DNA of 64,000 nt from Viscum album. Its lineage: Eukaryota > Streptophyta > Magnoliopsida > Santalales > Viscaceae. This document shows positions 14,001 to 27,681 of the stretch, piece after piece. The notes beneath the pieces were generated by a model that saw nothing but the letters and a program-made list of their open reading frames with translations, made no database searches and was not told the DNA's origin. The position numbers were made by a program, and so were the translations under genes. Where the stretch lies: assembly GCA_963277665.1 (NCBI GenBank), contig OY728125.1, forward strand, positions 1,718,842,889 through 1,718,906,888. Direction: 5' to 3'. The first letter of the stretch is position 1; each line of letters starts with the position of its first letter.

Positions 14001-15668
14001 GCCAAAGTCTTGAGAGGTGTGGGTAAGGTGGTAGAGGTGGGGGCCTTTTATAAGAGGATAGGAGGGGCTCTCTTGGAAAGTTACAAAATGTTGCTTTATT
14101 TTCAAATGAGTTTCGGATTTTAAAGGTCCCACATTGATTTATTTCTAGGATAATGTGTTAAGGGTTAGAACTATACTCATTCAATAGGTCTTTGACAAGT
14201 GTAAGTTATAGTTTTAACATTATCTTTTCATTTTATTTAAATCCTTTATTAATGAAGTAATCGCTACATCATCATGATGTCATAAATAATTTAATTTATT
14301 TAATGTTTAAAAATTATAAAAATATATCATGATGTAGGAAATATTTTTATCTTTCTAATAAATATCTATAGTAAAAAATATGACTTGTATAACCCCATTT
14401 AAAAATTATTTTAGTAAAAAAACTCATTCTTGTTACATTTTTATTTTAACAATAAATAAATAGTTATTTATGTCATTTTCTAACCAAAGTGGCTCCATTG
14501 GGTCCCCAAGATGACCCATGGATTTTCTGGGTCGTCCATGACACATCAAATGAGGGTAGGACATGTTTCTAGGTCATTTCATATTATTAAAACATTATTT
14601 TTACCTTAAATTACACTAATTACCTCTAATCGCGATTGAAAACTTAAAAGTTACTATTCACCAAAAAATTATTTTAATCCCATTGAACCACATTTTACAT
14701 CCTAATGACAACCATGTATGTCGGATTTTGGAAACTCAAATCACAGAAGTGGTAAAGTTTCATTTAAACTAAAAATCAGTTTTTAAACTACCACTTAGTG
14801 GTTTCACTATTCATCAAAAATTGATGTTTTTCAGAAAAATAGCAAAAATTCACCCTAAGATATATTTGACATTCCGAATTAAAAAATGATGTTTATTTTA
14901 AAAAATTCAAAACATATATGTTGCATTAATTAATTCAATAATTAATTCCCGTTGTCAAAACAAATAGCGTGGTTTTAAGAAACAATATCTATTAAAATAT
15001 CGACACTAGTTTAAGTCCCATTTAAATGTGAAATTAATTCCAATGAACACCATCAGATTAAATGGTAAAAATATATTCTAAATAAACTTTAATATAAATT
15101 AAAAATATAATCTATCCATATAAATAAATCATATTAAAAGGAAGTTTTGAATTAAAATGCTACATTTTCAATAAAAATGATCTTTATCGGAAAAATAACG
15201 AAATTTTACACAAAGTAAATTTTGATGTCCAGATTCTAAAAAAAGATTTTATTTTATCAAATACAACATATAAAATTGTCAAAAGTATATTTAAAAAGGG
15301 TTCTCCATCAAAAGGCGGTTAATCGACCTTTTAAAGAATGTTAGAAGATTTATGCTTAAAATTGGATTCATTTGCATTTTAAGCCCCCAACATTTATTGG
15401 ATAAAAGTAAAAATATTTGAAAAACATATATAATCATTTTGTAGTTGGTTATATTCATTCCCGCTATTACAAAGACTAGGCATTAACTACCTTTTAAAAT
15501 AATATTATTTTATTATTAGAGTGCAACGTTAGATTTCAAAGAAACTCGTTGTTGTGTATTGGGTACGCCCTCAAGCATAGCATTCCATTTAAAGTAATAT
15601 TAATATTTTATTCAAAAATATGGATAAATATGAAAATGTCATATTATTTATTTACCTGGGGTGTGACA
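11023..15668 (-). repeat. E2 5' LTR (right copy)
   Basis: It aligns with 4004-8647 throughout. It keeps CpG sites that have turned to TpG or CpA in the left copy (compare 13289-13335 with 6271-6317). It contains the TATA box at 14043-14058. After 15668 the sequence returns to the E1 LTR. Confidence 0.9.
14043..14058 (-). promoter_or_regulatory. TATA box of E2, right (5') LTR
   Basis: The minus strand reads CCTCTTATAAAAGGCCCC, identical to the left LTR copy. As the 5' LTR, this copy would drive the element transcript toward lower coordinates. The sequence just downstream of it (13960-14040) resembles the matching part of the E4 LTR near 52270-52345, which suggests shared ancestry. Confidence 0.65.
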
Positions 15669-16013
15669 CTGATGGGTTGGCTGCAATGTTCTTAAACCAA
15701 GCGCCAATCATGACATATGCCACTGAAAATATCTAGATCCAAGCCACATGGTTTCTTCATGGTCACCCAAACAATGCGTAAACCATGTGCCTCATGACTG
15801 GACACCAAAATAAGTGACATGGTAACCTAAGAAAATCTTCATGGTTTAACTTAACTATATACTGCTCATTCTCCAATTACTGAGAAGGAAAAAACATCCA
15901 CTTTTCAACAAAAACTGAGAAATTCAAACTAGGACTCGACCCCAACCTCAATTAAAGGGTACAATATCATGAAAAGAATAAAATAATTGAATTTCCATTG
16001 TTGAGGTGTGTCA
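15669..16013 (-). repeat. E1 left LTR, second segment
   Basis: This resumes the E1 LTR after E2. The stretch 15895-16013 matches 21245-21363 of the right LTR. It ends in GGTGTGTCA, giving TGACACACC as the LTR start on the minus strand, directly followed by the purine tract. Confidence 0.75.
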
Positions 16014-18493
16014 GTTATCCCCACCAAAAACATTTTCTTCCCACATAAAGTCACGCTGAAGAACAATAATCATAACTAGATACAAAAACCATATAATTCT
16101 AGAAACAACCATGGCCTCATGGAGATATTTTACATAAAAAGTCACACTCGACCTCCACTAATGAAAACCATATCTTGAGGAACAATGAGAGAACATGGTA
16201 GGGTTCTCCCCACCATAAAAACTCAACTAACACCACCGACTTGGAGACTCATATAATAGAATCTTGCGGTGACTAGTGTAGTAATGAGGGAAATTCCAAT
16301 AAGGATGACAAACCTTCCACCTAAACCAAACCCCCAAAACATGGAAAACCCAAAGAAAGTAAACTAAACTAAATAAAGAAAACAAAAATGATATAAAAAC
16401 ACTAACTTCCACAAGAAGAAAACATCCTCCAAATGAACCCAACCAAAAACCACTACCAATACACAGAAATAATGGGCATAGAAAAGAGAAAATAGATGAT
16501 TCTAAAACTCACATTCAGATAAAAATCACTATTCTGATTGTGATAAAATTGTCTTATCAAGGTTTCAATGAATAACGATGAGATTAAAACAATATAAAAG
16601 GATATAACATGTAAAATTCAAATGCCTACACCCAACATGGGAGATACAAGTTAGGATTGGGTTCTCCCTAACCGTCGTGATTTCATAATGCTTGTGAGCT
16701 TCACTTAGAGGCATGTGGTTATAGCACTAAATACGGAAGCATCCATTGCCTCAAATTGAGGATAATAAATCATCTAATAAAATATTTTTATGTGGTAAAC
16801 CCTTCTTATAAAACATCCTTATATGACTATAATGGCAACAATGATGATAGGTCTTTGGAGGATTAAGTAATATTTTTTAGTTCCAAATAACTGCATTGAA
16901 AAAAAAAGTGAACATGTTGAAAAGTGAGAGTTTAGAACCAATGTTGGGGACTCCATATTAATATGTCCCTCTGAAATACACTTCTCTCCAGATGGGGAAC
17001 CTTCATGTTGGGTAAGAGATGCCAGATTTTGAACAACTTATGCTTTAGATACAATCTCATTTTTGAATTCTTCATTCACTAACTTCTCAAAATAATGATA
17101 CTTGAAAGTGGGGGATCAATCATTGATCACAAGATGAAGAACCCCAATGAAATGAGAATCCTTCAATATATCATGTGATTCTACCTCTGGTGAAAGGAAA
17201 CAATCACCTTCATTTGTCAAAAATAGGCGTTCTCTATCCACTAACCGTGCTGAATAATCATGAGAACATAAATACTCTTCATCATAACCCCATCATGTAT
17301 AAACCATTGGACAAAAACAGACTAAAAACATCCAATTTCATCCTAAAATTCATCAAGGATGGACTTAAATACATCCCATATCTTTACCTACTCAATGTTT
17401 TAGGAGTTCATATTAATTTGAAGAATCTCTAGAAATTATCAATCTATTCCACATCCATTAATAGACCACGATCACCATGAAAGATTTGGAACTACCAAGA
17501 ATAACATGAAATTGGGAAAGCCCCTCCTTTCATGGATCCATATTATGAACAACACAAAGAATCAAAAACCAAAATCATCATCGACATGAAATAAAATTGA
17601 TAAGTACAACTAAAGTTAAAAAAAGGATCACATGCCAAACACAAACGAGAACATCCAAAATCAAAATTTCAAAACCACCATTTTAATTTTAGTTTTAAAA
17701 CTAACTTATTTCAAGGCTACAATCCAAATAACAAAATCCATTTCTCATAAGAAGAAATACACATTCCCAAAAAATCCAACCCCCCAACATAAACATCTAC
17801 TCAAAAACCATTTTGGAGTGACCATGGAAACCATTAATTTCAATACCTAGTCATGGAATCCTTAGAATTCCCACATATGTTTCCATCCCAATTTATCCAT
17901 GGACCCGTTCCCACATTATCCTTAGATATATACCAAAACATATATGAATGTTCATAAGGAATATAAAGGGGCACACATACCACATGATCATCAAACCCAG
18001 GCATCCAACAAATTTTAAATCATTATCAGTTTATCTTTTAAAACCCATTTTCATAACTGAAACCACTAGAAAGAAATAATTTCCATCTCTAAATCCGTTT
18101 TTAAGCTAACTCGCACCAACTAAAACCAATGAAAATGAATCTCACATCTATATATCAAAATGAAGAAGTGGTATATATACCTAACATGGTTACATTGTTT
18201 GTGGGCCATCCCCCAATTAGGAATTAATAATTATGAATACCATGAATCATTCAAATGGAATCAACATGGGTAACTTGACCATGTGAGATCACAACATCAC
18301 ACTGATTGACCTCCATTGTTATTCCTCAATCCAAAAAAGAACACTCAAATACCAGACTACCCTTGGAAACTAGAGGAACATAATAGGCAAGGGTTCATGA
18401 TGTCCTTCATGTAAAAACCCCTAAAATCTTGATTATTATAATCTTTTACCACCTAAAACACCAAACAACAAGGTCCTACTCTGATACCATTTT
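16014..18493 (-). mobile_element. E1 internal region, no recognisable coding
   Basis: About 2.5 kb lie between the purine tract (minus strand GTTTTTGGTGGGGATAAC, 16014-16031) and the primer site. The longest frames are 71 residues (minus, 16227-16442), 85 (plus, 17175-17432) and 72 (plus, 17632-17850). None shows a knuckle, protease, reverse transcriptase or integrase motif, and I take them as chance frames. The region could be a non-coding cargo of a LARD-like element or a deeply decayed gag. Confidence 0.55.
18476..18489 (-). other. E1 primer-binding site (tRNA-Met)
   Basis: The minus strand reads TGGTATCAGAGTAG, with eleven leading bases that match the common initiator tRNA-Met primer site. 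It lies a few bases from the right LTR. This is the strongest single sign that the flanking repeats are LTRs. Confidence 0.85.
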
Positions 18494-21363
18494 ATCATGA
18501 ACCATGCTGGAATGTCATCCATCCCAACATCTGACCCGGTCCAATACATGGTTCGAAGGAAACCCATAATCACCATAGCCTGAAAACTATAACAGAGTGT
18601 CCATGTAATCACTATTGGGGTGATTTATTCTAATAAAAAAAGGTCAAATAAATTAATTGAACAAGATAGAGAACCAAGGATAATTGATTCTAAAATAAAT
18701 ATAAAAAATTGTTCTAAATACAACATCTGAATAAAAAAACTGAATGAAAAAAATAAAATTGGACCACACCAATAAGAACAACATGTGACCTCTTAGTCAC
18801 CCTCATCCTCGATCCTACCTGCTCCGAGAGAAACTGAAACATAAACCTGGTCATTCAAAATTACACAGGTAACCCGATTCCATCTCTTACAAGTAGAGTT
18901 TGAGATTAGCACTCCAATAAGTAATCACCACATAGTCCATACACTTCCTTTATTGAAAAACTCCAGAAACACTAGTTTTAAAATACATTCTAAATATAGG
19001 GTTTAAAATAGTTTAAACAAATTGACATATATTTCTACAAACACTATTTTTATAAAAACAAATGCATCATTATTTTTTAAAAAAAGATTAAATTTCCACA
19101 ACCCTGTTCCCAAACATAAACCCACGTGAAATCCATAATATGTTATAAAATGTGGATGTGTATAAATTAAATGTTACCAAACAAGAAGGTAGAAACTAAC
19201 AATGATAATATACCAAGGGTAGAATAAATATAAATATAACAGATAAATAAATAATTATCGAAAATTTCTTAAACATCCCTATAGTGATCCATATATCTAC
19301 TCATATTGGACTCACCTACAAGTATATAGTGGAGTTCAATAGTCAAAAAACAACTTACCCCTCTAAACAACCCAAACCTGTGGAACGTCCCACCAAGCCC
19401 TATCATGTCAAGGGGGATCCAATCCACCTAATCGGGGTAAATAAGTAAGTATCACTAAATCCTATAAAAGATTCATGGAAATCAAATGATAATAGTACAC
19501 ATTGAAATGAGGATCCCCTCTCCCACATCACTCCCATTACCTACCTACACCACACATTCCTACCCCCAAAAACATATAATGCCTACGTGACACACCTCTC
19601 TTAGGTGAATAATTCATAATGGTTACCATATCACAACAATACATTTAGAAGTTCACACTAGGCTGTCTAATCACGTTATCTTTTAAAACATTTCTCAAAA
19701 TAGGCTAGGTTTCCATCCAAGAATTTACATATCCAAAACCATAATTAATTTCTTAAGCATTATAAAGTGCCAATTTGTCCTTCATCATTAATAATTATGA
19801 AATATTAAAAACAATTACTATCCAATTGCAAGAACAACATAAAACACGAATTTTAACTTCACAATTCCAAATGTTCCCTTATATTATTTAAAATCTACTT
19901 CCATCTCCAACACCACTTCAAGATAGAGTGAAAACACACAACATACATAATGATTTCAAATGGAATTCAAATAACTAAGAAACCAACCACCTTTTTTAAG
20001 GATCCAAATGGTCCATATTTTTTTAACATAACATCTGAAACCACATTTGATTCATTTGAAACCTAGGGACATTTAGTAAAACACCATGATTTTGAATGGA
20101 ACATGAATATGTTTTCAAAATTAGGGTTTCATATTTTGAATATATATGTAATAACATTTTAATTTGTATACCCAGCCATGTGTTCACCCAGTGTACATAT
20201 GGGCTTAACCATATCCATTGGAAAAGGAGAAGTATCCATGAAACTAACCAAAAACATTTTAATTATGGATACAAATGTTCTGCCACCAACAAAACAAACA
20301 AAACATTAGTACAAAATAATAATAGTCACCACAACCCACACATAAAGAGTATATCACAATAATCACATTCCATAGAAATATAACCAAGTCGAACACATTA
20401 TAAAAAATACAAATTTTATCTAAAAAATATACTATGAATTTTATTGAACATGTTGAATATATATATACATAATAATATATTAAAAATATCTTTACAACCC
20501 ATTTAAAAAAATTAAACCAAAATAGAACCAAAAAAATCAAAAAAACACTTCATAGTCATGTGAAACACATGTATACATTATTTTAAAACACCCAAACGTC
20601 AAATGGATTGTGTCATAAAAGAAATGAATGGAAGCTCCCACCTCAATGGAGTGAGGTGACAATGAAACTTCAAAGGAAGGAAGAATAGGCCCTATGGAAC
20701 AATCCCCACAACCAAAATCCAATAAAAAACAACCCACCACATAATCCCTAGCCCATAGGGTTCATAAAAACAAGAACCCGCCCAAGAAACACCATTAAAA
20801 TAGGATGGGAATGATATGAAAGAGTGAAAATGACAAAAAATCAAAATAACACACCATATGTTCAAAGGAGAAGAACCAATAAGGATAGAGTATCCAAGGG
20901 AAAGGAAATTCTGATCCCCTTTATGATCCAAAAATAAGGAAAGGGGGAGAAAATCCAAAAATAGTGTTTTTACAAAAGAGGGAAAATTCCAAATTTTAAA
21001 TTTTTAAGAATTTGGGAAACCTGAACAGTTTTGAGGCATGGTTAGAAAACCATATGCCAGTTGTGCAATATCGCACTACCCGAATCCCGATCAAAACCAC
21101 CTGGTTTCCCCACACTCTCCCAAATAGTGTGAGACCAGTACACCTCACCAATAGATCCCAATACAATACACATAGTTTCCTAAAATAATCTCTACAACTT
21201 CCCATAATTCGGCATTACTCGTGGTCCACTAGCAGCCACATTCAACACTTCCACTTTTCACTAGAAACTCAAAAATTCAAACCTGGACGCAACCCATACC
21301 CAAAAAAAGGATCCATTATCAATAAAAGATTAAAATTAAGTAATTTCCATAGTAGGGGTGTGA
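18494..21363 (-). repeat. E1 right (5') LTR
   Basis: About 2.9 kb, matching the left LTR segments 1785-4003 and 15669-16013 in order. The right end GGTGTGA corresponds to GGTGTGTCA of the left copy. Short open frames at 20259-21205 on the minus strand fall in the LTR and are not protein-like. Confidence 0.75.
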
Positions 21364-24300
21364 ATGATACACATGGTTCATGATTTAAAATTAACTATAA
21401 TATTCATGTAAAACATATAAGACAAATTCTATTTTATCTAGGTTTAAAAAGTTTTTCAAAGATATATTGTTAAAATATGTAGTAATGACTTACCACTAAC
21501 CAAAAATATAATTTTTAATTAATAATATGTTATTTATATAATATTTATCTATAAAAATAGGATACCATATGTGTTATACCTATATAATTTATAAACCATT
21601 AATTATTAAAAATATTTAAAGTGTGCAATAGCTTCCTTTAAATGGTACCTCATTTATAAATGAACTATCATATTGCAACAAATTATATACTAGACATTGA
21701 ATTGGATGTAATAAATAGTATGAAACACATTATATAAAATATTTTTATTGTTATTATATATTTTCAATTAATATATTTGTATAATGTAAATAGGTACTCA
21801 CTTTTCATTATAATCATTTTATGCATTAAAAACATGTGTCCTTAAAAAATGTGATATATTGTATTTTCTACATGAAAATTATAAATAATTTCTTAAAATT
21901 TTTGAAATTTTATTTGAATAAATAAATATATATTTTTAAATCATCCTTTGAATATTATATTAGAGTGATTTTTTAATTTCTCTATATAAAATATTTATTT
22001 TTTAATATTTATTGAAGATAATTGTTTTTTAAAAAATTTACCTTTATTTTATATTAAATGTAAAATAATATTTGTAATCTAATAATAATGAAACATTATT
22101 AAAATTAAATTGTAAATAATATAATTAATTAATTAATAACAATCATTATATATCATTTTTGAAAAAGATAATTTTTGGAATTATATACATTTTTACTAGA
22201 AAACTATTTTTAGGTGTGAAATTTGTTTTTATTTTAATAAATTAAATAATTTTTTTGATTAAATTATTTAATTAAATTTATATAATATATTTTTATCATA
22301 TATTTCATCACACATTTCATTCTATTTACACGGATATTACTTGAAGTAATTTATATTTTATTATTAAAATAACAATTTTCTAGAACATGTTTTAATTACA
22401 GTTTTCACATATAATTAAAATTAAATTCTATGAATTATTGAAATTTATTCGCATTAAAGGGAATCAATATTTTCAATAACAGTATATATTTTAATTTAAT
22501 TTCTTCAGTTAATATTTTGGTTAAAATTAATAGAAAAAAATTTAAAAAAATCTCGCAGTTAACGATAAAATGAGTCTAATGTTTGTTAAACCAATGGGTA
22601 ATATTATTACATACACATAAAACTATATAATTATTATTGGTTGAAGATATTTAAATAATATAATATCTTAATTATTTATCCTTGGCCATTTTGAGCCACT
22701 TTCTAATAAAAGTTACCTTATGTCATTGAAATATATTAAGAAATGTAATTTTTGTCCCTCTCGATTAAAAATTGGAACCACTACTATTACATATTTCATT
22801 GTATTTGAGCCATAAATTTTAGATAATACCTACTAAAAAATTCCCAGAATTCATACCTTAAAATTAGATCCACTATTATTCAATTAAGAATAAATCATCT
22901 AGGCATATAGTGTAAGATAAAAGAGGTCTCTTAATGAATTTGTTTAAATCATAAATATGCTCTTTTAGTTTTATTTTTTGTTAAAACTCATGTAAACTAC
23001 ATTATAAATAAAAAACTATTCATATAATATCATAAATACAATGGGATTTTATTTTTATTATTGAACTACCGTTTACCACCACTCCTCGTATCAAAGTATA
23101 AATAAAATTATCGATAGTGCATACGTGTCGACTACATTCTCCACGTAGTGATATAACTCAATTTTTAGAACAACCACTACTAGGTTATTATAATAATGTA
23201 TTTAATTTTTATAAATTATATTTGAAAATTTATAATTTTTCTATAATTATTAAATTTCACATAAATTTTTTATCTTTAAATCCAATTCTAAAAGATAATA
23301 TCACTCTTTCATACATGTACACTACCACCTTGATGAAGTGATTGGATTTTTTTATCCTTTAATGTTTATCTTGTAGGTATAAATGATATATTTAACTAAA
23401 ATATAGGATATTTTTGATTTTATAATATTTCTATAAATTATAATTAGTATTTACCTTTCATTCATTAAATCCCTGAATGTGTGGAAACATCACTCATGTG
23501 TGCATACATATTATGGTCTATAAAGACTATTGTAATTTATTTTTTATCATATCTTAACGTTAATGGTAACACATATGTATATGAAAATTTAATATGTTAT
23601 TTATATAATTATTATAATTCTAATTTTTAGAAAACATGATCATTTTGCAGTAATATAACTATCCTTTGAAATCATATAAGGAAATAATGCAGTTGACATA
23701 CAAAATTATGACATTAGTAGAGAATTATTAATAAACGGGGTTATTAGTGCTATAAGTGTATAATGTATGACAAAGTAAGTATTAATATTACTCTATTATA
23801 TAACTAAAATAAATTTCAATATAATATAAAGGATTTTGGATCTCGTACAAATCAACTCAGACATAAGGTAACCGTTTCATCCCAATTTCACTTCATTGAA
23901 ACATGATTTAATGTTTCCACCTAATTATTATTTATATGGTTTATATACTATCAAATATTGATTTTTTAATACCCCATGATTTTATAGAGTGGATTTATAT
24001 AACCATATTATTTTCAATGAATCCAATTACTTTCGATTAAAATGTTACTAAATCTGTAAAGGTTAATCATCTCAACATTTTTCCTTATGAAAAGTCTAAT
24101 GTTATGCCCTTATATTTTTTGTGGGATGAATCTAAATCCTAATTCATATATTTTATCATGAAAATCATTATATTTATTTTCTTTAATGTTTAATTTTAGT
24201 TATTTTTATTCATAGTGGTTGGGATTAAAAATTTATCCAAATCAATAAGGGTTTTCTGTTTTAATCTCATTTTTAATAATATTGTCTATGCATGAAATTA

Positions 24301-27300
24301 CTATGATCAAATTATAAAAGGTATCTCTCCAAAATAATATTTTATTTCTTCATATGTGTATATTAATAGAGAATACATTTTTCACTTTCATTTTCCTCAC
24401 ATCATATAATAAAGATACTAAAAAAATGGATTTTTAAGAAAATCGACTTTATTTCACTCTTTTGGTTAAAATTAATTTTTCATCTATTCCATTTTTTATA
24501 GAATATTCGGAAAAATGTTTTTCATATAAAATAATTATTTATTTATTTATTTTTAAAAAAAATATATATTTTAATAAAATAATTAATGGGGATCTTCTTT
24601 GTGTTTTATGTATGTGGTACTTTTTCCATTTGACTGAAAATATGAAATGCTTTCATTCCTTAGCATTGAATAATTGATCAAATTTTCTCACCATTGTGAA
24701 TTAAATTTTACTATTATCATATGTAACAATATTCTAGGATAATTTTACGGAAAATATTTTCTTCTATAATTTTGGAAATTTTTAGATTTTAAATATGTGA
24801 TTTCAAAATAAATGTTTCTTCGTTAAAAATGTTCTAATTTACTTTTAAATGTATTTTTCATCATTAACCACATATTTAGAGGTTTATTATATTTAGAATG
24901 ATATTATCATATTTTAAAAATATTATTATTCCTATGGATGGTTTATTTTGATGAAGATTAAATATTTTTGAACTTGTATTCTTACCAACGGTTAATAACT
25001 GATGTAATGAAAAATTTCATCATTGTATTATGGAATACATAGGTATCAATTATGATTATATGAATGTTGGTTATAATAGAAAACATTTGTGGGAGGTTAT
25101 GATATAAACTAAATATTGGTGGCCCTATAATATACATAAAATTCAATGGGTAATTACAACAGTCTTACTCAACAACTAAGAGATGACTTCGTTAAGTGGA
25201 TATAATTTTTTCATAGATAATATTGGTAATGACCAAGTTATAATTTATATTATGATACAATATCCAAAATGATAGTGCTGGGAGTGATATTTTATATATT
25301 AATTTTTTCCTATGATTGTGTAAATTAGAAACCATATTTAATATGCTTATGATATATTCTCATGGTGCATAACTGATTATTGATGATTTCATAGTCTGTT
25401 TTCATATGTCATGTGGTTTTAATTGAAAAATCCTTAAAAAATATTTCATGGTTATGATCATAGAAGGATTGGTTATAAATTTTGAATTTCATGAACATAT
25501 TGTTATAACCTTATTTTCTTTATATGATCACTTATGGTCATTGATTAATATATCTAATGTTTATAATGATTGAGTATATAATCTCACAATATCGTAATTT
25601 TCCATTCCCATAATTTTGAAAAATGGTTACAAGTAAGATATTTCAATGTCGGGTGATAGTTTATTAAAAAATAATTAGAAATGTTGTATATATATTATAT
25701 AAGAATTTTTTTATATCAATGATTACAAATACACTAAACATTTTCTACTCTTTTAGGGATCATATTGAAATGTACTGAATATTTCTCTAATATGACATAT
25801 TATTTTTATGTGTTCTTTTTGGTCTCTAGTTATAATCAATATAACGTTAACTTATTTTTGAAAATATTTATGAAAAATAATAGTGAGAACCATTAGGAAT
25901 AACCAAACTATATAATAAAAACATCTTTCCTAAAAATATATTCCATCAAGGAAAGTTTTTCTAGTTTCATTTTTAGCAAAGACATATATTGGGATAATAT
26001 CGGATAAAATAATTGGTCAAGTATATATCAACCAAAATTCTCAGTCAAGGTAAATGGTTCATAAATTATCACATTTTTTTGACACTCATGGGGTATGTTA
26101 TTTAGTTAATTCAAATTTTTTTATTTTACCATTAGTAAATATTGGAATATATAATGAACATTGAGGGATTTTGTAAAACATAAGGGATCATAGGTTGTGT
26201 TGAATGTTTCATTTTTTACATATACTATGAATTAAATTTCATGATTATATCATTACTCATTATTATTTATCTCACTATGATTCTAGTTACTGTTAATAGA
26301 GGAAACCCTGAGGGAACATGTTAACACTAAATGTGAAGGATATAGAAATAACTTTTTGAAAAAGAACCCAAATGGAATGGGTGGATAGAATATTAAATCG
26401 TGTGATTATTACATACCAGCTATCAAATAATATTATTATCATCTTTCACATAGATAAGTTTATAAATGATCTAAATTAATGATAAATGGAATTTCAAGAA
26501 AGTCATGAAAGAAATAAGATTCAGCTTCCAAAATGATGAGGATGTGGGAAGGAGAACCTTATGAATTATCTCACATAAATGGGATGTTATTTTATGTGTG
26601 GGAAATATAGACATATAGAAATTAATTTCTATTAAAAAATAATTATTTTCAAGGATTAAAATAAATTCAACCTCATGGTACCATTCACAGTTCAACATCA
26701 TATGTGTTGGAAACTTGTCAATTGTTTGAGTCGAGGTTGTAATCTATGGTTTAAATTACATACCAAGGGAGGGTATGGGATAAGGAAATGTATAATTTAA
26801 ATAATTTAAGTTTTTTATGTTTTTTTATTTCATTATATCATTTTAGATATTTTTTTCAATGATATTCTAGTTTTAAGTATCACGAAACATCTATGAATTC
26901 ATCATAATTATATTTCCATTTTGGATTTGCATGAATATAATTACTGGTACCAAAATCCTTTATGTTTTATATTTTTGGATAGTGATATTCTTTAGAAACA
27001 TTTGATTGAGGGATGGATAAAAATTAATATATTTACAAGGAATCAATAATAATGATTACATGGGACAAACAGTTAGTTGATATTGATAATTTTAGTTGAA
27101 TAGTCTAGGTGACCATGATATTGATTATTAATTTGATGATCGAGTGACTCAGGTTTTATTTGATGAATTATATTATTTTATTTTATATATGTAAAATATT
27201 TGATAGTATGAGATTTTATTAGAGGAAAATGGAAGGTGAGCCACTCACCTCACTTATAAAAGGATACCCCCTATAATCTTTTTTTTCAATCCATCACACC

Positions 27301-27681
27301 CTTTAGTTTTTCCAGAACCATACCAATTCACATAGAAACGACAGTCCAATCATACTTGAAGATTTATTTATGGAATAAATCAAACAAAGAAGTATTTTGG
27401 TGAAAATATAATAAATTTACTTAAAGAAGAAGAAATTTTATTCAATGTGTATTTATATTTTCTTTCTTCCTCCAACTCATGTAGTTATATTTAAATAATG
27501 ATTATATACTAAATTATCTACAATTTATATATTTATAATGAGTTATGTTAAGGTAATTAACAAAAACCATTTCCTCTACCATAAAATGCATTGTTAAATC
27601 ATCATTCATGTGTCTGGAAGACTACATCATCATGAACAAATGTCATTCATTTTTGCTTTACCACTAATCACAATTGGGTAT
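21364..27681. other. AT-rich 6.3-kb stretch, no gene recognised
   Basis: No frame longer than about 76 residues and no transposon protein motif is visible. Composition is extremely AT-rich with many homopolymer runs, especially 21900-22600. One promoter-like string, CACTTATAAAAGG near 27255, resembles LTR TATA boxes, but I could not place it in an element. The stretch may hold elements decayed beyond recognition by eye. Confidence 0.45.

Larger units (their letters stand above)
4004..15668 (-). mobile_element. E2: LARD-like non-autonomous LTR retrotransposon
   Basis: Two long direct repeats of 4644 and 4646 bp flank an internal region of only 2375 bp. On the minus strand the LTR begins TGTAACACCCC (left copy) or TGTCACACCCC (right copy) and ends CCTTATA. 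A purine tract and a tRNA-Met primer site lie at the expected ends of the internal region. No protease, reverse transcriptase, RNase H or integrase is present; only a gag-type zinc-knuckle remnant remains. This layout fits the large retrotransposon derivatives (LARDs), which depend on enzymes of an autonomous relative. The 5-bp flanks, CCCAT on the left and CTGAT on the right, agree at only three positions. LTR divergence by eye is about 5 percent, so E2 is the youngest LTR element here whose two LTRs can be compared. Confidence 0.88.
1785..21363 (-). mobile_element. E1: old non-autonomous LTR retrotransposon, interrupted by E2
   Basis: Two diverged direct repeats bound the element: a left LTR at 1785-4003 that resumes at 15669-16013, and a right LTR at 18494-21363. 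A tRNA-Met type primer site beside the right LTR (18476-18489) and a purine tract beside the left LTR (16014-16031) both read on the minus strand, which fixes orientation. The internal region is only about 2.5 kb and shows no gag or pol. E2 sits inside the left LTR. I found no clear target-site duplication; the left edge is blurred by the 396-bp duplication. The family is not identified; the Met primer suggests a Ty3/gypsy origin, but that is inference. Confidence 0.7.

Noticed and set aside
16227..17850. Small frames inside E1 as a possible cargo gene
   Set aside because: Three short frames on different strands with no motif, of lengths expected by chance in this composition.
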